Part shown: one piece after another, positions 57,300 through 64,000 of the stretch
How the letters are laid out: the number at the start of each line of letters is the position of its first letter
Position numbering within the stretch: position 1 is the stretch's first letter
NCBI GenBank assembly: GCA_026225945.1
Contig: JAMJFZ010000239.1
Coordinates: 27,739,501 to 27,803,500 of the forward strand
Length of the DNA stretch: 64,000 nucleotides
Reading direction: 5' to 3'
Source of the DNA: Cricetomys ansorgei
Lineage: Eukaryota > Chordata > Mammalia > Rodentia > Nesomyidae
Translations under genes and position numbers: made by a program
The notes under the pieces: generated by a model
Database searches by the model: none
What the model was told of the DNA's origin: nothing
What the model saw: only the letters and a program-made list of their open reading frames with translations

Positions 57300-57717
57300 G
57301 CTGCTCGTGCCAATTCACAGGACCCTTGGGAGCAGGGGTGAGCTGGCGCAGAACCAACAGCACAGGCTCTGCGAGTCCGGTAAGTGGCAAAAGCAAACTC
57401 TCCAGGAAGAGGGACCCCTTTTAAACCCTTGCCCAGCGTTCCATTGGCTCCTGGACTGCAGGCTGCTGTTGTAGCTCTTTCACATTGGCTTGCATCTCGC
57501 CATATCATCTGTCTCTGGGTCCATCAGCAGGTTTTCTATTTGGCTCAAATAGGAAGTCTTAACTGTGCATATGTCAACTTATCTCTGGGCATGCCTGGGC
57601 ATGTCCTGGACCAACCCTAACTGAGAGCTCAACCACACATGAAAGCCATTTGTGCGTCCTGTTTTTGCAAACCCTGCATACATGCTGTTTAGCAGCAGGC
57701 CTGTTTGCTGCCACAGT
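57300..57717 (-). mobile_element. LTR-like block with promoter motifs
   Basis: A GC-richer, CpG-containing island in AT-rich surroundings. On minus it starts TGTGGCAGCAAACAGGCCTG and contains CCAAT at about 57443-57447 and GGTTTAAAAGGGG at about 57416-57428, which would serve as CCAAT and TATA boxes in a retroviral U3. No primer-binding site or target duplication found, so the LTR call rests on architecture only. The three overlapping frames here (57224-57424, 57281-57508, 57384-57620) are explained by the lack of stops in GC-rich sequence. Confidence 0.35.
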
Positions 57718-57729
57718 TATCTGTCTCTG

Positions 57730-58090
57730 TTCCTGTTCTATAGCCATAAAGAGACACCATGGCCAAGCCAACTCTCATAAAAGAAAGCTTTTAATTGGGG
57801 ATTTGCTTACAGCTTCAAAGTGTTAGTCTAGCATCATCATCATGGTGGGGATCCTGGTGGTAGAGAGACAGGTGATGGTGGAGAATTAGCTGAGAGCTAA
57901 CTCATGATCCACAGGCAGCAGGAAGAGGAAGACTTGGTTTGGGCCTTTGATAACTCAAAGTCCACTTCCAATTACACACCTCCTCCAAGAAGACCATACC
58001 TCTCAACCCATTTCAACAGTTCATTAGCTGAAGACTAAGCTTGCAAATATATAAACCTATGGGGCCATTTTCATTCAAACCTTCAGAATA
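57730..58090 (-). mobile_element. common rodent interspersed repeat, family not named
   Basis: 'tatagccataaagagacacc', 'atggccaagccaactctcat', 'agcttttaattggggatttg', 'gtctagcatcatcatcatgg', 'acacctcctccaagaagacc' and 'taaacctatggggccatttt' are the ordered words of a repeat seen many times in rodent DNA. The strand is assumed from the usual orientation. It adjoins the LTR-like block. Confidence 0.55.
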
Positions 58091-59494
58091 GCCAATAGTT
58101 GATATGTAAATTATAGAGTGTCCTCTTAAGACCCTCCCACTTTTTTGATTGATTGTTGATGGGGCCACTTTTGGTGTGGGGCCAGCAGCAATAACTAGAG
58201 TTACTATGAGTTTATGCTTATAGAGGTTATAGCATAGTGATTGTATCAAGTCCAGAGAAGTCTGTTCCTAGCCCTTCATTCCTTCTTTTGGTTCTTATGT
58301 ATTTCCCTCCTCCTTGTCTAAAATGTTCCTCAGCCATAGAGGGCTTGCTCTAAGCAACTGGTTTAGGGCTGGCCCCACAACCATTGCTTACTTTCTGCAT
58401 CTTGAGGAGCTTCGAGTTCTGCACTTAGCACTGTCCATTGTACAGAAAGGTTTCTCTGATTAAGGATAGAATCTCTTTTGTCTATGTGTATAAGCATAGG
58501 TATTTTGAAGGCAGTATGTTGTTATGTTAAACAAAATATAATTTAATTTACAAAATTAGTGTTTGTTCTTTCTCATGTTTGCTTTACATTTTATTACCAT
58601 TTCTATCCTTCATTTACTTTCTCCTTTATCATTTGAGAATACTTATACAAACATTATTTCAAATATATCATTTTTCTTTTTTTTTCAGCTTTTTTTTTTC
58701 TTTTGTCTATTTTATCATGTTGACCACTCCCTTACACCATGAAATTCTTGCTTTGAGATATTCTCCCTATGTCCTCCCTGTATCCTCAAGGACTCTTTGT
58801 GAAATTCTTTGGGGGGGGGGGTTGCACCAGGCCCTCTTCATCGCAGAATTGTGAGATGGGGCTTATGTTTGCAACACAAACATCATAATGTAATTCTACT
58901 AGAATTTAAAAGATGCAACCTGTTCTCAATATACCCAGGATGACTCTATCATCTCATCTAAAAACAGGTTCAGAGTTTGGATGTGGGGAAACCTCCCTGG
59001 CAACTGCTTGGGGGGCTCATTTAAAATCTTGCGCCAGGAAACTAGTAACTGGATTGGATTCAACCTATATTTCCGTTGAAACATTGAGATTACTTTCTTG
59101 ACCAACCACATTTATTTAGCACTGTCAGAGAAGGGAGAAAAATTATTTGTCAATGATTTATGTCTTTGCAAGTAGGTTTCTGGGCATAAAGGTTAAGTTT
59201 AAGAATATATGTAATCCATCCATTCGGTAAGTAAATTATTGAGAGAATATTGTTTCTAAAATCATTTACTCACAAAATATAAATACAGTTGTGGCGTTTT
59301 GAAACTGGCGTACATATACAGAATTGCCACAGCAATCAAGGCCTATGATATTTCACTTTTATAGGCTTGATTTCTAATCTCAATTAGCACTTCTAAATTC
59401 AACTAATACATTTCTTATACCATTTACTGAATTTGTTTTAATTTCATTCAAATCTTTTCTACCTTTTAAAAAAGATGTACTTACTTCTTTAATT
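58091..59494. other. unassigned sequence
   Basis: No gene recognised. A 58579-58854 plus frame covers T-rich sequence and a G run at 58811-58822. Some words (accatgaaattcttgctttg) suggest an L1 relic but do not suffice. Confidence 0.35.
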
Positions 59495-59683
59495 ATGTTT
59501 GTGTCCCTGTGAGAGCATGTCCGTATGAGTGAAATGTCTGCAGATGTTGGAAGAGAGCACTAGATCCCCTGGAGCTGGTGCCATAGGCAGTTGTGAGCTA
59601 CCCAAAGCAGATGCTGGGAAACAAACTCAGGTTATCTGGAACAGGGGAAAGTTCTTTTAACAACTGAGTAATCTCCTGAGCCC
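59495..59683 (-). mobile_element. B3-like SINE
   Basis: Plus-strand 'gttggaagagagcactagat', 'cccctggagctggtgccata', 'gcagttgtgagctacccaaa', 'gatgctgggaaacaaactca' and 'actgagtaatctcctgagcc' form the complete reverse complement of a B3 element. Confidence 0.85.
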
Positions 59684-59815
59684 CATCTTATCTACTGTTT
59701 TAATGTAGTCTTGTATTCTTTTAAACAAGTAGCTTTGTGGTTGGGATTTCTATAAGCTCTGCCATTCATAGGTCTGTTTTTATTCATTTATGTTTGTCTT
59801 CATTAAAATTTATAT

Positions 59816-59995
59816 TTGAAGTTGATGTAGTGGAATATTCCTGTAATCCCAGCTTTTGAAAACTAAAGCATGAGGATTGTAAGTTCAAGGCTAGCCATGG
59901 TTACATAGCAAATTGAATGCCATTCTGAGCTACAAAAGCAAGGTTTGCCTCTAAAGAACAACAAAACACTGACAATAAAAGTATTAATACTGAAT
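59816..59995 (+). mobile_element. B1-derived SINE (PB1/B4-like)
   Basis: 'atattcctgtaatcccagct', 'gcatgaggattgtaagttca' and 'aggctagccatggttacata' mark an old B1-type monomer with an A-rich end. Confidence 0.75.
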
Positions 59996-60023
59996 TGATT
60001 TTCTAGGTGCTAATAATATATGA

Positions 60024-60045
60024 TTAGAAGCTGAACAGCTTCTAA
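60024..60045. repeat. short perfect palindrome
   Basis: ttagaagctg and cagcttctaa with a 2-bp centre. Confidence 0.9.
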
Positions 60046-60139
60046 TAAACCATTTAATGGTTGATAAGAAACTCCACTCTCCTAAATAGCTATCTTTGCA
60101 TTGTTGTAGCTTTCCTGCTCTTTAATAAATACTTGCAAT

Positions 60140-60305
60140 AAGTCAGGTGCATGCTTCCTCAAGAGGCAGAGGCAAGCAAATCTCTGAGTTTGAGGCCAGC
60201 CTGGTCTACAGAGCAGGTTCCAAGACAGCCAGGGCTAGCTGCAAAGGAAACCACTGTTTTGAAAATAACAACAACAACAAAAAAGAATAAACAATAAATA
60301 AATAA
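60140..60305 (+). mobile_element. B1 SINE
   Basis: 'caagaggcagaggcaagcaa', 'gagtttgaggccagcctggt', 'ctacagagcaggttccaaga' and 'cagccagggctagctg', then an A-rich tail with CAA and TAAA units. The 5' part is shortened ('aggtgcatgcttcctcaaga'). Confidence 0.85.
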
Positions 60306-63287
60306 ATGCATTAAATGAATGCTTGCAATAACTTTTAGAAAGAAAATGTTTACTTTGCTTCACGGTATCCATGGTTTCATTGCGTGTGAGTTAGCTCTCC
60401 TGTGCTGGGCCTGTGGCTGGGCAGCACCTCAGGAAGGAATGAGGAAGGTGGAACTACTTTCTACATGGCAGAATGTAAAGAGCAGAAGGACAAATGTATG
60501 GAACCATAATCCCCTTCTGGGTCATGCTAAAATAACTGTAAGGCCTCTGGCATACCCCAGAAGCTCCCTCCTAGAGGTCTACCATATGGTAAGAGCACCA
60601 AGCTAGTAACCAAGCTTTAAGCAGTTGCGTCTTGGGAGACATTTAAGACCCGTGCTGTAGCAGCCATGGTTTCTTTACTGTCTCTAGTTGTCATTCTAGT
60701 ATATTCTATTCCCTAGTGAACTCACAATTGTTTGGGTGACTGCATTCTCTTGTAGCTATCTGCTCAATTTGATGGCATTTTTGCCAATAGACAAAGGGGC
60801 ATGTGCAGAATCCCAGAGGTCTTTTGCTTGAGATTTCTTTTTTCCCTTTTCAGAACTTTGTCTCATGTCTCTCTCAACTACTTTCTGAGTCTTCTTCACT
60901 CTCACTTTGAATCTTAGATATCTTGAATCCTGTGATTGCTTCCCTTGAGTGTGATTTTAAAAGTGATAGGAAGAAGCAAGCAATTGCAGTTATGGAGGAA
61001 ATTAGCTCAGTCTTTGTCTTCTCGAAGGGAGCTTCTTATCCCATCATCAAAGTCTGGATACATTTGATTCATGTAGTTCTGTCCAGTTCCTGATTTCATG
61101 AGGCAAAAATGTGAGTCTAATACCTGCTACCTTGTCACCTTACCATGCTTCAGCTTCATAATGTGTAAATTGTATCTTACTAAGTAATGTCATAATAAAA
61201 AATATTGATATTTCTTAAGATAGTGTTCTCCAGTCTTGACTTCTCTTTACCCTTGCATGTGTTAACTGTGGAAACAACAAAATCCCCATGTAATCCACAT
61301 GTATGAACTAAATTACATTTTTTGGACCTTTGCTCTTATTAGAATTACTTATACTGTGCTCAATTATTTATGAATTGCTGTTCTCATTGTGTAACTGATA
61401 ATTAGGTTATTCAAATGTCCATCAAGGGTGCCCTCAGTAACATTCCTTTGCAATTTGTAGCTAATAAGCTCACATGTCAATTAATCCCTTGAGTATGTAG
61501 GTAGAACAGTGTAAAAATTCAGCAATAGCTAGGAGGCTACCATTTGATAAAGCTTGACAGTTTTACCTGAGTGAATACAGTGGCTTGGACTTGTGCATTA
61601 TTTTTCAGATAGGAAATCTTCATTATTTTATGTGAGCATGTGTATAGAGAATTTTTAAAACAAATAGAATTAATTCATATCTATGGTGATGGGCATGTAG
61701 GTACATGCAGAAATAACAGCCCACTCACCTGGGAACTGTGCTTATTGAAAGAAGATGCTTCTGTAACCAAGCCAAATCCCAGCCATTCTTCCTTGCATAA
61801 ATGATTATGTACGTAGATTCCTATTCAGAATCTTTTTTGAGAATATTGTACAGTTGATGGAAGAGTGGAACATTTTCTTTCAATTGATGTTTCTGAGCTG
61901 GGTTCTAGTAGCCTTATTTCCCCACTATGAAAAAGTTTTTATATGTAGCTTTGGAGAATAAGCCAAATTTGCAGAGAGGAATGGGAAAATGAAAGGCATA
62001 CTCTGTGATTACTGTGTAGTTCTTAACTACAAACTTTTACCCTCAATTTAGGGAAAGAGAAAGGAAGGATAGAAAGAAATTTTCACCACTTTTGCAGGCT
62101 GCCTTGATATAGAATGAGAGAAAGCTTGGAGAAGCTTGGAGATTAGCTGACAGTGAGTCAGACTAGTGTCTGAGCTCGCTATCTACAAAGTCACTTTCCA
62201 AACTTTGTTATTTTAAGTGAGAATCAACATACTAATGATGGACAAACCAACCAATAAACCATCAAACAACAACTCTTGGGGCTTCAGACCTTTTATACCT
62301 TAAGCAAAAGTTCCCATAAATCCAAGCAGCACACAATTCCAAGAACAAGCTACCCATGTCAAAACACCTGCACCTAAATAAATGAAAGCCACCTGCATCA
62401 AGCATTCCAAATCTAACTCAGAATCATCGACCACACCTGGGATGGGAAAATAAGCATAGTCCAAATGCCATTTTGCGTTTTAAAGAAGTCAACGTAACAA
62501 AAACTTCTTCCAAGTGTTATGCTACATTACTGAACTATTTAATTTTCTTTTCTGCTGTGTTAACCAACAGATTTCCTGTTTTATTTTAAATGCACTGATT
62601 TGGGTTCCTGCCTTTTTAACCAAAAAAGGTCTTGGTAATACATTATTTAGGCAGAAATGCTAAAAGCATTTCATATTTTCTCTGACCACTAATTCTTTAC
62701 CTAAATTGATGTGCTTCAGTATTAATGGTGATTACCACCCCTTTCATTAGTAGAATTCCCCTTATATCTAATCACGTAATTATCATCTTAACACACAGCC
62801 ATGATGTATGTATAGTGTGAACTTTTAGAAAGTATCTAAAGTTTTTTTCTATAATCTTTTAATATCTCATCTCATTTTGTTTGTAAGACAGTTCCTGTCT
62901 TTCTTTTCTCTTCTTTTTGTATTTTTCTATAGTATACGCTCATTGGTATTAGAAGTGACATTCTATTTATTTGCATTTAATTTATACCCAATGTTAAATT
63001 TAAGAGTATCTCATAATGTCCTATTTTCTCTATATACATTGCCATGTTAGTATTTTTTTTCTAAAACACTATAAATTTGAGACCTTATCTCATAATTGGT
63101 TTATGGATCAATTTTAATTAAGTAGAAAATAAATCAATTTTGTAGAAATATACTGATTATGTTTTCCCTGTGATAAGCAGATTTCCATAAATCAAGACCA
63201 TCTTGGCTCCAAATATAGCTACATAAGTTTACTTTCTGATCTATATACAAATAATGTGTAAAGATGCTCTCTTTCTCTATTTCTGAC
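60306..63287. other. unique sequence, no gene recognised
   Basis: About 3 kb with no repeat that I can name. The 95-codon plus frame 60319-60606 begins with a leucine-rich stretch and several Cys/Trp residues but matches nothing I know. Confidence 0.4.
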
Positions 63288-63304
63288 TTTGTGTGTGTGG
63301 TATA

Positions 63305-63337
<33 letters not shown>

Positions 63338-63643
63338 CTACTTGCATGTATGAAAATATGCTAGCCAACTGGTGGATATGTGGTGGCCAGAAGTCAAAGT
63401 TAGGTCTCTGTCTCTTTTACTTTCTTCCTTATTGTTGAAACAGGATTTCTCAGTAGACCTGGAGCTTGCAGTTTTGGCTATAATGGCTTGAATGGCCCTC
63501 AATATCTGCCACCCCCTCCAGCACTGTGTTACAGACAAATGTAGCCATGCCAAGCCTTTTATATGGGTGAAAGTGGACCCATATATAAGTCCTGATGCTT
63601 ATGGATCAAATAATTTGCCAGCTGTCCCATCTCCCTAGCCTAT
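63288..63643 (-). mobile_element. B4-like composite SINE with TG tract
   Basis: TG run at 63309-63337, then 'tatgtggtggccagaagtca', 'aggatttctcagtagacctg', 'cctccagcactgtgttacag' and 'tgtcccatctccctagccta', the reverse complement of a B4-type SINE. The minus frame 63338-63553 lies inside it. Confidence 0.65.
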
Positions 63644-64000
63644 GATTAATAATTTAAACTGCAAAATATAGCCTGTGTATTATGATGGATCAGTTATACA
63701 TTGAATATCAAAGCCTATGTGACTACTGGGAGTTACAGGTAAAATGTTTTTCTAGGTACTGGGAGCTGACACTTAGGTATCAGGATAGACCAGGGGTCTG
63801 AAGGGTCATAGGAAGGAGATCAGATAGTTCAACCAGGATCTTCATCTTCCAACTCATTGGCTTGGAGCTAGACCGTGAATAGAGATTGCCCCAGAAGGTC
63901 TGCTGTAGTCATGGGAATGAGGCTGTGGGATTGGATCTCTTTCCCTGGTCTGCTCAGCTGGTGTGTTTGCAGGGAATGTCTGGGACAATGGGGTGAGTTG
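63644..64000. other. window end, nothing recognised
   Basis: No gene or named repeat. Composition is somewhat more GC-rich than the window average in the last 200 bp. Confidence 0.4.

Noticed and set aside
60319..60606. 95-codon plus frame with Cys/Trp-rich start
   Set aside because: No recognised motif, signal or conservation evidence available.

Overview
The window looks like AT-rich nuclear DNA of a muroid rodent (mouse, rat, vole or hamster group). The evidence is the mobile-element content: B1, B2/B3, B4-like and ID-like SINEs, several 5'-truncated LINE-1 tails with the 3' UTR typical of old rodent Lx-type L1s, a rodent URR1-like hAT element, and many long CA/TG, TATC, TTCC and polypurine tracts. 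Older mammalian layers (L2, MIR, Tigger, MaLR-type LTR, L1M) lie beneath. I cannot place the species.

I see no protein-coding gene that I can support. The open frames are short, most need non-ATG starts, and many run through repeats. The one exception worth attention is an unusually long open frame on the minus strand at 41555-42262 (ATG-started part 41555-42061), followed in another frame by a second open stretch at 41323-41589. I do not recognise the product. The window is best read as intergenic or deep intronic sequence.

Layout. 1-8.1 kb: mostly unique sequence with a weak ID-like SINE and two same-strand solo LTRs (3814-4740, 6074-6932). 8.1-9.8 kb: a rodent L1 tail split by a B2/B3 SINE. 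9.8-21.5 kb: largely unique, with L2 fragments, a URR1-like hAT element with its 8-bp target duplication (15129-15334), a 39-bp tandem repeat and candidate conserved noncoding blocks. 21.5-26.3 kb: L1 pieces, three B1 copies and an ERVK-like remnant with a tRNA-Lys-type primer-binding site on the minus strand. 26.87-28.52 kb: two separate long inverted repeats, each with arms about 95% identical. 31.6-32.1 kb: a Tigger-like DNA transposon. 37.9-38.7 kb: a third solo LTR of the same family, minus strand, with a perfect 6-bp target duplication and a tandem-repeated block in its upstream part. 41.3-42.3 kb: the unexplained open frames. 43.8-45.5 kb: an L1 3' UTR with a large TATC array, a perfect 24-bp hairpin and a 228-nt uninterrupted polypurine tract. 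46-50 kb: minus-strand B4/B3 SINEs and old LTR-like repeats. 50.9-52.2 kb: an old L2. 52.2-53.5 kb: candidate conserved noncoding sequence. 53.9-55.4 kb: a long L1 3' UTR. 56-58 kb: L1 fragments and an LTR-like promoter block. 59-64 kb: further SINEs and unique sequence.

Family names rest on remembered consensus patterns, not on a library search. Element edges are exact only where a target duplication or terminal motif fixes them.
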